NCBI GenBank assembly: GCA_902761355.1
Contig: CACWJY010000025.1
Span: 1-56,884 of the forward strand
Direction of reading: 5' to 3'
Length of the DNA stretch: 56,884 nt
Source: Fibrobacter succinogenes
Lineage (GTDB): Bacteria; Fibrobacterota; Fibrobacteria; Fibrobacterales; Fibrobacteraceae
Made by a program: the position numbers and the translations under genes. Positions within the stretch are counted from its first letter, which is position 1, and every line of letters begins with the position of its first letter. The notes below the pieces were generated by a model that was given only the letters and a program-made list of their open reading frames with translations, did no database searches and was not told where the DNA came from. Shown here piece by piece: positions 1 through 9,028 of this stretch.

Positions 1-180
1 GGTGGAACCGGGGAACTGGTCCTTCAGGCGAAGGGCTTGCTCCAGGGCGTTCAGGTCTTCGGGGTTGAAGACCGCGGGCAAAGCGGCACGATTGATAGTG
101 CCCTGCGGCGTCATGGCGTCGGGCCCTACGTTTCGTGTATCAGGTACTTGCTTAGCAAGCACAACGATTTTAAGACTCAT
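1..180 (-). CDS. etfB: Electron transfer flavoprotein beta subunit, N-terminal part (cut by window edge)
   Basis: Seen: the minus strand from the ATG at 180 reads 60 codons without a stop to the window edge. The start KIVVLAKQVPDT is the typical N-terminus of EtfB/FixA proteins. An AGAG just upstream of the ATG is a weak ribosome site. Family knowledge: EtfB pairs with EtfA, binds FAD/AMP and passes electrons from acyl-CoA dehydrogenases or similar enzymes to the respiratory chain or a bifurcating complex. The remaining ~200 residues and any etfA lie outside the window, so the partner and role cannot be judged here. Confidence 0.85.
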   Translation of the reverse strand, partial: MSLKIVVLAKQVPDTRNVGPDAMTPQGTINRAALPAVFNPEDLNALEQALRLKDQFPGST

Positions 181-403
181 AATTCTCTAATTAGGTTGTA
201 CAGTTAATTGCTGAAATCTTGCGACTTTGCAAAATTTACGGGGTATAAAATAGATTTTTCCAACCGTCAAAACCCAGCCCTTCGGACCAGAATCCCCCTT
301 TTCTGCGGTAAAATTTACGTAATAAAATTGTGATATAAATATAACAAACTATTTTGAGCCCAAAGGTGATAAATCTAAGGCTAAAAATTGCAAGAACAAG
401 AAA

Positions 404-420
404 GGCGACCATTGGCCGCC
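404..420 (-). terminator. Hairpin terminator after the Rpn-type gene
   Basis: GGCGGCC/GGTCGCC stem with a 3-nt loop. On the minus strand it is followed by a T-rich run, 14 nt past the stop codon of the nuclease gene. Confidence 0.55.
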
Positions 421-433
421 CTAAATATAAAGT

Positions 434-1339
434 TTATTTTAATTCTCGAATTTTGTCTTCAGAAAGCCCTGTGAATTCCATAATTTCTTCTAAAGGCTTA
501 TTTTTGGCAAGCATTTTCTTCGCGATGTCTATTTTTTCGCCATACCTTGCTGCTGCACGGTCAAAATCGCTCATATCTACATACATAAGATACCTCGAAC
601 TGAAATTACATAATTTCACCTCGTTTTGCAAGAGCTTGAACACGGGGTCGTTCGAAAATTCGCTGAAATCGGTTTCGCAATTCAGCGCATCAATAGCCCG
701 AAGCCACTGAGCGAGGCGGCTGTTGTCGCCAACGTAATCCTTGGCGTTCTTGAGGAATTTCGCCACCTCAACCAACGTCACAGTCTGACGGTCGAAATAA
801 ACCTCCTGTTCCTGATTCATCAACTGCACTGTATGCCGATAATTCGGTGACTTCGCAAAAGCGTCAAAGAACTGGAAGCTGACCACGTGCAAATTTTCAA
901 GCTGTGAAATTTCGCCCTGTTTCACCATGTTGCTCGTGAGGCGAGCTACATAAAGAACCAGACGGTCCTTGAATAGGGAATAGTTGTCTTCATGCTGAAC
1001 TTCGACTGAAATGCGGTCACGCAGAATTTTTTTTCCTCGATCATTCGTCAACACAATGTCGGGCTCAACACTGCGATAGCCGAGTTCTCCCGGAATGAAT
1101 GGGTTCACGAGCTTCGGGTTCGCAATACGGTCAGAACCAATCAGGCCCAACGCTGCGTTCACAAGGTCCGTAGTAAGTATCAGGTTCTTTTCGTTGGCCA
1201 AAATTTTCTTGATGCAGCCGTCATTGTAGAAATACACATTTCTGTGTTCGTATTCCTTGACGAAGGCGTCAATGTCGTTTCCTTTTTCTTTAGTTTCCTT
1301 GAGCTTTCCGAGAAATTCTGCAAACTCTTCTCTAGTCAT
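434..1339 (-). CDS. Rpn family / PD-(D/E)XK nuclease family transposase-like protein
   Basis: This ~301-residue protein matches the Rpn/PF12784 type: recombination-promoting nucleases related to YhgA-like transposases. Seen: an N-terminal region with PDIVLTNDRGKK, then RISVEVQHED, compatible with the D...E-x-Q/K core of a PD-(D/E)XK fold. The central part is the usual Y-x-A-R-L and LxxLHVVSF region. The C-terminal tail AKKMLAKNKPLEEIMEFTGL is the repeat-like helix typical of the family. The open frame extends to a TTG at 1378, but I chose the ATG at 1339 because AGGA lies at good spacing before it. Such genes are often multicopy and mobile by gene conversion. No terminal inverted repeats were seen, so I do not call a complete insertion sequence. 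Confidence 0.8.
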   Translation of the reverse strand: MTREEFAEFLGKLKETKEKGNDIDAFVKEYEHRNVYFYNDGCIKKILANEKNLILTTDLVNAALGLIGSDRIANPKLVNPFIPGELGYRSVEPDIVLTNDRGKKILRDRISVEVQHEDNYSLFKDRLVLYVARLTSNMVKQGEISQLENLHVVSFQFFDAFAKSPNYRHTVQLMNQEQEVYFDRQTVTLVEVAKFLKNAKDYVGDNSRLAQWLRAIDALNCETDFSEFSNDPVFKLLQNEVKLCNFSSRYLMYVDMSDFDRAAARYGEKIDIAKKMLAKNKPLEEIMEFTGLSEDKIRELK

Positions 1340-1789
1340 TATAATTATCCTGTTTTCGGGAACGCCTCCCGCGAGCAAATAGAGCGTTTCTCTATCTATT
1401 ACTATACACGCTTTTTTGAGGCGATTTTATACCTTTTTCTATGTAAAAAGATGTTTTAAAAAAAAGGGGGACGTTTCCCCCTGTTTCGCACTCCGTTGCT
1501 CTCCACCCCCTCGCCTAGGGGCCTTGCCCCTAAAACCCCGATTTTAAATGGACCCGCGCCCCAATTTATCTTCCCTGCGAAGGCGGACATCACCTCTCCT
1601 ATTCACGAAAAAAAGTAGCCCACGGCTCCAGAGATATACGAAACTTGAAACTTAAGTTTCTTAGATGAGCTATGCTCTATGAGTATAAGCTCGTCTCGCT
1701 CACATGGCCGTTCAGGAATGTTCGCTCGAAGACTTACCTTCTTCCGCCTTAGGGCTCTACCTCTAAGACACCGATATTCAAAGATGCAA
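1340..1789. other. 450-nt gene-free stretch with hairpins and a degenerate duplicated motif
   Basis: No convincing gene. It holds a GGGGGA/TCCCCC hairpin at 1466-1481 that is followed, reading the minus strand, by a long T run. That could end transcription from the GIY-YIG gene at 1790. Two related ~37-nt copies lie at 1511-1548 and 1746-1782. Both are of the form GCCTAGGG...CCCCTAAAACCCCGAT and can form a small stem. They look like degenerate intergenic repeats. Confidence 0.5.
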
Positions 1790-2998
1790 TTAATCTAGCA
1801 GCTGAAATTCAATATTCTTTTGTTTTTTGAAAGCCTCAATAACATCATTCCATGATTCATGTATTGTATTGGGGTTGTAAAGAACAACGCATGTTATTTT
1901 AGGAAATGCTTTAGCAAATTCCAAGACGCTTTCGTTTAAAGGAAATACGATTTCTTCAATATCTGGAAATTTCTTTAGCAAACATTCAAATTGTTCAATT
2001 ATAAATTCTGGATGCCACATAAAAAGATTGTTATATCGTAATTTGAACAGAACGCTTGTTTGCTCATCATCAAAAAAGCGGAACCAATCAAATTCAACAT
2101 CGTTATTCGATGTTTTCGTCAAACATAAACTTTTGTCTTCGAGTAGATTCTCGAAATCGGCAAACCATTTTAACTTGTTGTCGATTTCATTACATTGAAT
2201 GAAATTTTTTTCATCAAGAAGATGTTCAGAAAAAGGATCATTTATCGCATTTTGCATTCCATAAGCAAAAGAACCCATGGTGTGCTTTGCAAAATGCTCA
2301 AAACCTGGTAGATTATTTAAATAGATAGGCTTCTTGCACAAGAAACTTGTTCCGCTTAATGCGAATTCATCTCCATGCATACTTTCGTTAGTAAAAGAAA
2401 CTTCTTCTATTTGGGTATAGTCAAATAAGAAAAAATCTTTTTTTCTATGATGTTCTTGCTTTATTCCGACAATCATATATATTTTTTGCCCTTTTAATTT
2501 TAAGCAGTCTCGTTTTCTTGAGACAATATCGGCGTAATCAATCTCTAGATTGTTTAAATAAGCGTATTCGCCTGGTATGTATTTTCGTTCATTAAAATTA
2601 TGGTATTGCACATAGCAACATTTTTCAGAATGACTTTCTTTGCGAGGCCACATCCTGTCTGGGCTAGGCGGGCACATCATTCGATTATATTCCGGCTGTA
2701 GTTCATCTATCTTGGCGTATTCATTTTCTGTTAGGCACTCTCTGTTGCATTCTAAAAGAATTTCAAATTTGAAATTTCCATAAACGCCTGGTTGAGAAAC
2801 CTGTTGAGTTAAACCGTATTTGCAAAATGCCCTGCGAAGTGGATTTTCTTCATCAATATTTTTAATCTTGTCCAATGACTGTGTGTGCTGTTTCCATCGG
2901 TTGGAAATGTTGATTGACTGGCCAATGTAGCTTTTACCATTAACCAAATTCGTTATTTTATAAATTCCACACCAAGTGGATTTCTTTAACATTTCCAT
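1790..2998 (-). CDS. GIY-YIG domain protein with a long unassigned C-terminal region
   Basis: Seen: near the N-terminus CGIYKITN, then KSYIGQS and a following NRWKQH, which are the GIY...YIG core and conserved Arg of the GIY-YIG endonuclease fold. A Glu-containing stretch (ENEYAKIDELQPEYN) completes a ~100-residue domain. The next ~280 residues match nothing I recognise. I chose the ATG at 2998 because AAGGA is 7 nt upstream. The frame extends to an ATG at 3082 with no ribosome site, which would also consume the divergent promoter region. The gene is AT-rich compared with the housekeeping genes and is divergent from another AT-rich orphan. It is probably acquired DNA. A homing or defence nuclease role is possible but not shown. 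Confidence 0.72.
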   Translation of the reverse strand: MEMLKKSTWCGIYKITNLVNGKSYIGQSINISNRWKQHTQSLDKIKNIDEENPLRRAFCKYGLTQQVSQPGVYGNFKFEILLECNRECLTENEYAKIDELQPEYNRMMCPPSPDRMWPRKESHSEKCCYVQYHNFNERKYIPGEYAYLNNLEIDYADIVSRKRDCLKLKGQKIYMIVGIKQEHHRKKDFFLFDYTQIEEVSFTNESMHGDEFALSGTSFLCKKPIYLNNLPGFEHFAKHTMGSFAYGMQNAINDPFSEHLLDEKNFIQCNEIDNKLKWFADFENLLEDKSLCLTKTSNNDVEFDWFRFFDDEQTSVLFKLRYNNLFMWHPEFIIEQFECLLKKFPDIEEIVFPLNESVLEFAKAFPKITCVVLYNPNTIHESWNDVIEAFKKQKNIEFQLLD

Positions 2999-3119
2999 GA
3001 TGAAATCCTTTTTGACTTTAGCAGCTAATATACATTTTTTTTCTTTGTATGACAAAAATGTGTAAACGTCATTTTCTGACATATAAATAATATATATTAA
3101 ATGAAAAAGGAGCTGAATT

Positions 3120-3809
3120 ATGAAAAATCTGCTTATATCCTTAGCTGCTATAGGGATGATATCTGCGTTGTTCTATGGCGGCAATAAATCTAAAGGGACA
3201 ATCATTTTGGAGCAACCGTTGAAAGTTGACGTAGGTGATATCACTTTGAAACAAGCGCGAAATAATTCTGAGTCTAAAAAGGTTTTTGAAAACTATTTTT
3301 GTGAAGGCAATGCTGGCTTGCACCACCATTTCTGCGTGTCGTTGGTTTCAGACGGAGAATCGATTTATTATTCAATAGTTTGTGATTCTGAAAGCGCTTG
3401 CGCTATAGGAAATGTAGCGTTGGCCGTAAATGGAATTCCTGTAGTAGATGTTTGCAAAAAATGTGTTTTTAAACCGGTGATTGAATCTGATTCTCGTATT
3501 ATTTTCGGATCGGCTAGAGCAAATGAATCTCTTGCGAAGAGCATAAATTCAATAAGTTATAATAATTTGAAGAAAGATAAAGTTGAAGAAGTGTATCTTC
3601 CGATTAGGGTAAAATTGATTGCTGAAGCGCAAAGTATATTGAACGATTATGAAAAAGGAAATTTCGATACAAAAATTACAGATGAAAAATTGAATGCGCT
3701 GAATTTAACGGAAAGAGAAATGGATGTTTTGCGTGAAAAAAATAGAGGTGTTTTAGGTGTGTTGAATCGAAATAAGATGAGAGATGCTCAAAAAGAAAAA
3801 TCGCATTGA
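3120..3809 (+). CDS. Secreted or membrane-anchored hypothetical protein
   Basis: Not recognised. A 229-residue protein with a short hydrophobic N-terminus (LLISLAAIGMISALFYGG) that looks like a signal peptide or anchor. It has several Cys residues (FCEGN, HHFCVS, CDSESACA, CKKC) and a charged, helical C-terminal third. AAAGGAG stands 7 nt before the ATG. The sequence is AT-rich, and the gene is divergently arranged with the GIY-YIG gene, so the ~120 nt between them probably holds both promoters. No function is proposed. Confidence 0.7.
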   Translation: MKNLLISLAAIGMISALFYGGNKSKGTIILEQPLKVDVGDITLKQARNNSESKKVFENYFCEGNAGLHHHFCVSLVSDGESIYYSIVCDSESACAIGNVALAVNGIPVVDVCKKCVFKPVIESDSRIIFGSARANESLAKSINSISYNNLKKDKVEEVYLPIRVKLIAEAQSILNDYEKGNFDTKITDEKLNALNLTEREMDVLREKNRGVLGVLNRNKMRDAQKEKSH

Positions 3810-3823
3810 CTTAATAAAAAATG

Positions 3824-3848
3824 AAGCCGGTCTCAATGAGACCGGCTT
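3824..3848. terminator. Bidirectional terminator between convergent genes
   Basis: Perfect inverted repeat AAGCCGGTCTCA/TGAGACCGGCTT. On the minus strand it is followed by TTCATTTTTTATT, a good U-run for the M6 protease gene. On the plus strand it serves the gene ending at 3809. Confidence 0.8.
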
Positions 3849-3857
3849 GTTGCATTA

Positions 3858-5673
3858 TCATTTCACCACTTCGACATACACGCCTTTGGGTAAGTCGGGG
3901 AGCGCGCCTGTTGACGTACGTTTGCCCACGGGTTTGCCGAGAACGTTGAAGATTCTGCTTCCAGGATTGCCGTGTCGTGCCTTTTGAAGGTTGGTGATGA
4001 CGGTGGTGCCACCTTCGATTGTCACCTTGATTTCGAAGGTGACCTGCTTGCTTCCGTAAACGAGAGCCTGCTTTATGGTGAACGAATCGCCGGACTTGAC
4101 CTTGTTTGGCATGTGGCCGATTTTCGTGGTCATGGTGATAAGATCTACGTTGGAGAAAACGATACTTGTGCCGTTCGGATCCCAAGCGACGATTTTGCCG
4201 TCTGCGTCAAACCAATGTCCGGTCCCTTCGCCGGTGGTGCGGCTATTGAGCGTTCCGTTGGGTTCCACTCCGTAGAATGATGCTTTATCTTCAATTTCGG
4301 TTTTCTTGATGCCTAAAATCTGGGCGACTTCGCTACCTTTCAGGTCGAGTGTCACGTAGCCGTAGTTGTTGTCTAGCGGAAGTGTCACGTCGAGTGCAAT
4401 TTTTTGAATAGTTGGCTCAACGGCACTGCTGGAACTTGCTGGTGTTGAAGAACTGGATGTGGGCTCGGTGCAGTTTTCGCCGATGCAGAAGGTGAGAGTT
4501 TCGCCGGGCGTTCCGATGTCGGTAATCTTGAGTCCCGTTTTGGAACCATTGTACCAAGTGATGGCGGGGTAGGTCTCGTCCGAAAATTCGGGCGCTGGCA
4601 TGCACGATTCGGAGTCCGAGCTTGTCTGAAGCAGAATTGCCTTCAATGGAAAAATCGTAATGCTGCATCAAGAGGCCGCTACCTGCAAGCACCTTGTTGC
4701 GGCCCGTGTTGCGTACGTAAGACCACACCAATCCTTCCTGGTTCGGCCTTGCGGGGTTCTTGTAGCGGTAGCAGAATTCACCCGGCTTCGTAACTTCGAA
4801 GTCTGTTACGTTGTCTACATCTTCGCTGGTGATGTCCACAAACGGAATCCAGCCCTGGTCTGCACGGTAAAAGTCGTTGATAGCGACCGGATTCAAGTCA
4901 TGCGCGCGGTTGCCCATGGTGCAGTAATCGCCGTACCAATAAAGGTCCGGCCAGCCAAAAATCATGTGTCCTGATTCATGCACAAAAACGTAAATGGAAA
5001 ACTTGCCCGGCATGTCCGTCATCTGGTGGTGCGTGAGTCGGACTCCGTCGCGCTTTTCGCTGGACCATCCGGAATGTGGCCAAAGCCCTTGTCCCCAAGT
5101 TTCACCGGCGCCGGCGTACACAATATTGATGGCTTCGGTGGTGCCGTCCTTGTCGTTGTCGTAGCGTGAAAAATCCACCTGAGAATCAAAGTACGCAAAC
5201 ACCTCTTTCATGAGCGAGTCCGATCCCGTATAACCCGGCAGGCTTTCGTACCAGGACTTCGGATGCTTTGCGCGGTACCAGCCGTAGACTTCGTTCACGA
5301 GGTCCAGTTGCCCGTTAGACACATCCAGGTAGTAGTCGCGCACAGAACCGTTGCAACCGTCCCTGTTGAATCCTTCTTTATTCAGCCAGTCTTCCACTTC
5401 GCTCACCATGACAGGGGCGGCCTTGTCCGAAAAATCCACGAGCAAGGTCAAGCTGTAGATTTTCCCCTTGGGGGCGGCATAATGGCTCTGGGTCGTGGTC
5501 GCCGTCGTTTTCATGAGGGCGCGCATTTGGGGTGCCCCGCGGGAATTGTCGAACGTGGGCCTCGCCTCGGCGGGCCATTCCTGGACGCGCTTTCCCTGGT
5601 ACACGATGTCGGCGAAAAGCATCGTGGGGAGCGATAACAATAAAAGGCAAAAAGAAAAAACGCTGTTTTTCAT
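3858..5673 (-). pseudogene. M6-family metalloprotease with DUF4859-like domain, interrupted by one frameshift
   Basis: Two overlapping minus-strand frames together make one ~600-residue secreted protein. The first frame has a signal peptide (start ATG 5673, AAGGA upstream), an immune-inhibitor-A-like catalytic domain with zinc motif HESGH (H232, E233, H236) and a following GWPD. It then runs out into nonsense after GLRIVHAS. The second frame resumes with FSDETYPAITWYNG, a Ser-rich linker, a domain starting VTLPLDNNYGYVTLDLKG that resembles DUF4859, and a C-terminal sorting-like tail ending LPKGVYVEVVK. The join lies at about 4590-4605. Reading through needs +1, as if one base was inserted near a CCC. 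It may be a true mutation or a sequencing error. The catalytic part is intact, but the frame-1 product would lack the binding domain and secretion tail. Confidence 0.75.
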
Positions 5674-5878
5674 AAAAACATCCTTGATTAACACCTCATT
5701 TTAAAATACATTCATTTTAGAAGGAATGCTGTATTGTATCGAAAAAATCACAAGAACCAAAATTAGCCGAATAGGCAAAAATGCGAGAGTGTTGTTTTCT
5801 TTTTTTTATTAAATATTTTTAAATTATTCGATTAGATAATCGCGCTTTGGCGCACTAACTTTTAACCGGCTAATAACT

Positions 5879-6586
5879 ATGTCTAAATTTAAGCGCATTC
5901 TTCTCAAGCTCAGTGGCGAAGCCCTCGCAGGCGAAAAGGGCCACGGCATCGACAATCAGATTCTTTCCGACATGGCAAGCGAAATTGCTTCCATCGTCAA
6001 GCAGGGTGTTCAAGTCGCTCTCGTGATTGGCGGCGGCAACCTCGTTCGTGGTATTTCTGCTTCTGCAGGCGGCATGAACCGTGCTCAGGGCGATGCTATG
6101 GGCATGCTTGGCACCGTGATGAACGGCCTTGCCATGCAGGATGCTCTTGATAAGCAGGGAATTGATTCTGTGGTGATGTCCGCTATCCGTATGGAACCGG
6201 TCTGCGAATTTTTCGATCGCCGCAAGGCCCTCAAGCTTTTGTCCGCTGGCTCCGTGGTCATCTTCTCTGCCGGTACGGGTAACCCCTTCTTCACCACCGA
6301 CAGCTGTGCCGCTCTCCGCGCCATCGAAAGCGAATGCGACGTGATCATGAAGGCCACCAAGGTCGACGGCATCTACACCGCAGACCCGGTCAAGGATCCG
6401 ACTGCCACCCGTTTCGACGACATCAGCTACAAGGAAGTCATTTCCCGCGGCCTCAAGGTCATGGACACCGCAGCAGTCGCCCTCTGCATGGAAAACAACA
6501 TGCCCATCTTCGTTTTCAAGATGGAAAAGGGCAACCTTACGCGCGCGGCCATTAACGGTGACCTCGGCACACTCGTGCATTGCTAA
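5879..6586 (+). CDS. pyrH: UMP kinase
   Basis: PyrH phosphorylates UMP to UDP in the cytoplasm as a hexamer of amino-acid-kinase folds. Seen: [11 protein letters not shown] at the N-terminus (phosphate-binding loop), [23 protein letters not shown] and [10 protein letters not shown], the standard PyrH signature order. The length of 235 residues is normal. It is first in the conserved series pyrH-frr-uppS-cdsA. In many bacteria rpsB-tsf precede it, but here the upstream gene is the unrelated minus-strand protease. A terminator follows it, so pyrH appears to be transcribed apart from frr. Confidence 0.97.
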   Translation: MSKFKRILLKLSGEALAGEKGHGIDNQILSDMASEIASIVKQGVQVALVIGGGNLVRGISASAGGMNRAQGDAMGMLGTVMNGLAMQDALDKQGIDSVVMSAIRMEPVCEFFDRRKALKLLSAGSVVIFSAGTGNPFFTTDSCAALRAIESECDVIMKATKVDGIYTADPVKDPTATRFDDISYKEVISRGLKVMDTAAVALCMENNMPIFVFKMEKGNLTRAAINGDLGTLVHC

Positions 6587-6613
6587 GGATGCGGCTGAAA
6601 TAATTTGTGGAGT

Positions 6614-6640
6614 CGTCCCTGCCTTTGCAGGGACGATTTT
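6614..6640 (+). terminator. Intrinsic terminator after pyrH
   Basis: CGTCCCTGC/GCAGGGACG stem with a 4-nt loop, followed by ATTTTGCATTTTT. Confidence 0.85.
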
Positions 6641-6764
6641 GCATTTTTAATAGGTCGAAATTGTAATACTTGCTCGGCTTTTATGTATATTTATCCCTAG
6701 AAACAACTGTAAACCATTCACTTTTATCTAGTAACTAAGAACTAGTGCTAGGAACTAAATAACT

Positions 6765-7298
6765 ATGTCTGAATATTCTGATAAGATGAGCAAGGCCATC
6801 GAGGCCACCGAACGTGAATTTTCCAAGATCCGTGCTGGCCAGGCTAGCCCCGCTATCCTGAACGATGTGCGTATCGACTATTATGGTACTCCGACCCCGA
6901 TTTCTCAGGTGGCCAAGGTTTCTGTTCCGGAACCGCGTATGCTGCTGGTCTCTCCGTGGGAAAAGACCATGGTTGACCCGATTGAAAAGGCGATCCTTGC
7001 TGCAAATATCGGTCTTACCCCGATGAAGGACGGCAACTGCATCCGCGTGAGCCTCCCGATTCTTACGACCGAACGCCGCCAGGAACTTGCCAAGATCGCC
7101 CGCAAGCATGCCGAAGAAGGCCGCGTGGCTATCCGCAACATTCGCCGCGATGCCAACGACGCCCTCAAGAAGAACAAGGAAATGCCCGAAGACGAAGTCA
7201 AGAAGCAGCAGGACGAAATCCAGAAGGCAACCGACAAGGCTATCGCCGAAATCGACCGTCTGCTCGCCGAAAAGGAAGCGGACATCCTCAAGGTGTAG
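6765..7298 (+). CDS. frr: Ribosome recycling factor
   Basis: RRF, with EF-G, splits post-termination 70S ribosomes. Seen: FSKIRAGQASPAILNDV, YYGTPTPISQVA, RMLLVSPWEKTM and the C-terminal RRDANDALKKNKE helix, all family hallmarks. Its 177 residues are slightly shorter than the usual 185. The upstream region (about 6728-6760) has CTAGTAACTA/GAACTAGTGCTAGGAACTA reiterations that can fold on themselves. A TATATTTAT box at about 6685 may be the promoter -10. uppS follows 12 nt after the stop, so frr-uppS-cdsA form an operon. Confidence 0.97.
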   Translation: MSEYSDKMSKAIEATEREFSKIRAGQASPAILNDVRIDYYGTPTPISQVAKVSVPEPRMLLVSPWEKTMVDPIEKAILAANIGLTPMKDGNCIRVSLPILTTERRQELAKIARKHAEEGRVAIRNIRRDANDALKKNKEMPEDEVKKQQDEIQKATDKAIAEIDRLLAEKEADILKV

Positions 7299-7310
7299 TC
7301 CGGGGCTTGC

Positions 7311-8021
7311 GTGGCAAATCAGCTTAGACATGTCGCCATCATTATGGACGGTAACGGGCGCTGGGCTCGCAGCCGAGGTCTCGAACGTTTCCTGGGACAC
7401 CGCAAGGGTACCCAGGCGACTATCGATGCAGTCGAGGTGGGCGTAAACCTTAAGCTCGAACACATGACGCTTTACGTGTTCAGTTCCGAGAACTGGGGCC
7501 GCCCCTCCAAGGAAGTGGATTACCTGATGAACCTCTTGATTGAGATGGTCGTCAAGGAAATTCCTGACCTTATGGAAAAGAATGTAAAGCTTACGGTCAT
7601 TGGAAACATGAATCGTTTGCCCGATAAGCCGCGTGCAAGTCTCCAGTCCGCTATCGACAAGACGGCGAACAATACGGGCATGCAGCTGAACCTCGCCATC
7701 TCTTACGGTGGCCGTCAGGAAATCGTGGATGCCGCGAAGTCGATTGCAGCCCAGGTGGCGGCAGGTACGCTCAAGGCCGAAGACATCGACGAGAGTTTAT
7801 TCGCAAAGAATCTTTATTTGAAGGGAGCGCCCGATCCGGATCTCGTGATTCGTACGGGTGGAGAGTTTAGGCTTTCGAACTATCTGCTTTGGCAGGCCGC
7901 CTACAGCGAGTTCTATGTAACGGACACGCTTTGGCCGGATTTTACCAAGGAAGAATTCCTGAAGGCCGTCGAGTTCTTCAATACTCGAGAAAGACGTTTT
8001 GGGAAGGTGTTGCATGAGTAA
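7311..8021 (+). CDS. uppS: Isoprenyl transferase (undecaprenyl diphosphate synthase)
   Basis: UppS elongates farnesyl-PP with isopentenyl-PP in cis to undecaprenyl-PP, the lipid carrier for peptidoglycan and O-antigen. Seen: HVAIIMDGNGRWA with catalytic D13, GHRKGT, the FSSENWGRP motif and the C-terminal DLVIRTGGEFRLSNYLLWQ. It is 236 residues and starts at GTG (7311), preceded by CCGGGG; no better ATG matches the family N-terminus. Its last 8 nt overlap the cdsA start, which suggests translational coupling. Confidence 0.96.
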   Translation: MANQLRHVAIIMDGNGRWARSRGLERFLGHRKGTQATIDAVEVGVNLKLEHMTLYVFSSENWGRPSKEVDYLMNLLIEMVVKEIPDLMEKNVKLTVIGNMNRLPDKPRASLQSAIDKTANNTGMQLNLAISYGGRQEIVDAAKSIAAQVAAGTLKAEDIDESLFAKNLYLKGAPDPDLVIRTGGEFRLSNYLLWQAAYSEFYVTDTLWPDFTKEEFLKAVEFFNTRERRFGKVLHE

Positions 8022-8895
8022 TCTTGCGCAGCGATTGATCACGGCATTTATTGCCATTCCTATCGTATTTTTCTTGCTGTGGTTTAACGACTTCAGCCGC
8101 ATTGGCCTGATGTGCTTTATTGCGGGCGTGGGCGCCTGGGAATGGGCGGGCATGGCTTCTAAGATGTACAAGGGACCCGATACCCGTTACCTTTCGTTTG
8201 CGGCATCCTTGGCTTTGACGCTTGCGTGGGCGCTTTCCAAGGGTGGTTACTTTGGTATGCCTGCCGTGCCTTATGTGGTCGGCATGACCTTCCTCGTGAT
8301 TTTTGCAATCTACATTGGCGTGGCCTATGCCAAGGTGGAAATTGATCACCTGTTCCCGTGGCTCGTGATGCAGCTCGGTGCCCCGCTTTACGTGGGTCTC
8401 TGGGGCGGCATGAACGTGCTCATGATGGGGAACGGCCAGGGCTTTGAACATTGCTATCCGTTTATCCTGGTGATGACAGGCGTTTGGCTCTGCGACACGG
8501 TGGCATACTTCTTCGGAAAGTTCGCTGCGGGCAAGGGTCCCTTCGGTCGTCACCTGTTTGCGCCGAGCATCAGCCCGAAAAAGACCTGGGAAGGTTCTGT
8601 TGCGGGTTCCATTGCGACGGTAGCATGGGTTGCCTACTGGGCAAAGTGCAGCGCCGCTCTCGGTTGCTTTAACGTGAATATCGACTGGGCGAAGGCGATA
8701 GGCCTTGGCCTCTTGGTGACTGTTGCGGGTCAGGTGGGCGACCTTCTGATGTCTGCCCTCAAGCGTTGGAGTGGCACCAAGGATTCTGGCAACCTGTTTG
8801 TGGGTCACGGTGGCGTTCTTGACCGCTGCGATTCCTTCTACCTTGCGGCTCCGGCTCTTTACCTGCTGATGGATTTCTTCCAAAAAATCGCCTAA
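8014..8895 (+). CDS. cdsA: Phosphatidate cytidylyltransferase (CDP-diglyceride synthase)
   Basis: CdsA is an integral membrane enzyme that makes CDP-diacylglycerol from phosphatidic acid and CTP. Seen: ~293 residues with several hydrophobic segments and the C-terminal signature SALKRWSGTKDSGN...GHGGVLDRCDS. I chose the ATG at 8014, within the uppS end, over an upstream in-frame ATG because MSNLAQRLITA is the usual N-terminus. It closes the frr-uppS-cdsA operon. In most genomes dxr follows directly, but here a polysaccharide deacetylase intervenes. Confidence 0.95.
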   Translation: MSNLAQRLITAFIAIPIVFFLLWFNDFSRIGLMCFIAGVGAWEWAGMASKMYKGPDTRYLSFAASLALTLAWALSKGGYFGMPAVPYVVGMTFLVIFAIYIGVAYAKVEIDHLFPWLVMQLGAPLYVGLWGGMNVLMMGNGQGFEHCYPFILVMTGVWLCDTVAYFFGKFAAGKGPFGRHLFAPSISPKKTWEGSVAGSIATVAWVAYWAKCSAALGCFNVNIDWAKAIGLGLLVTVAGQVGDLLMSALKRWSGTKDSGNLFVGHGGVLDRCDSFYLAAPALYLLMDFFQKIA

Positions 8896-9028
8896 AAAAC
8901 GTTTCCGAACGTTTACATTCGTTGTTTTTGCTAACAACGGATACTCTCTATGAATTATTGCGGTTTGTTTTTGGCCTATATATATTTATTGTGGAAATAA
9001 CATAATAGCACGATAGGAGTGTGTGAGA

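Noticed and set aside
434..1339. Complete insertion sequence around the Rpn-type gene
   Set aside because: No terminal inverted repeats or target duplication could be found; only the gene itself is supported.
3141..3329. Short minus-strand frame in the secreted protein gene
   Set aside because: No start context, no conservation; shadow of the plus-strand gene.
5870..6580. Minus-strand frame of 236 codons over pyrH
   Set aside because: Antisense of a strongly conserved gene with no similarity of its own.
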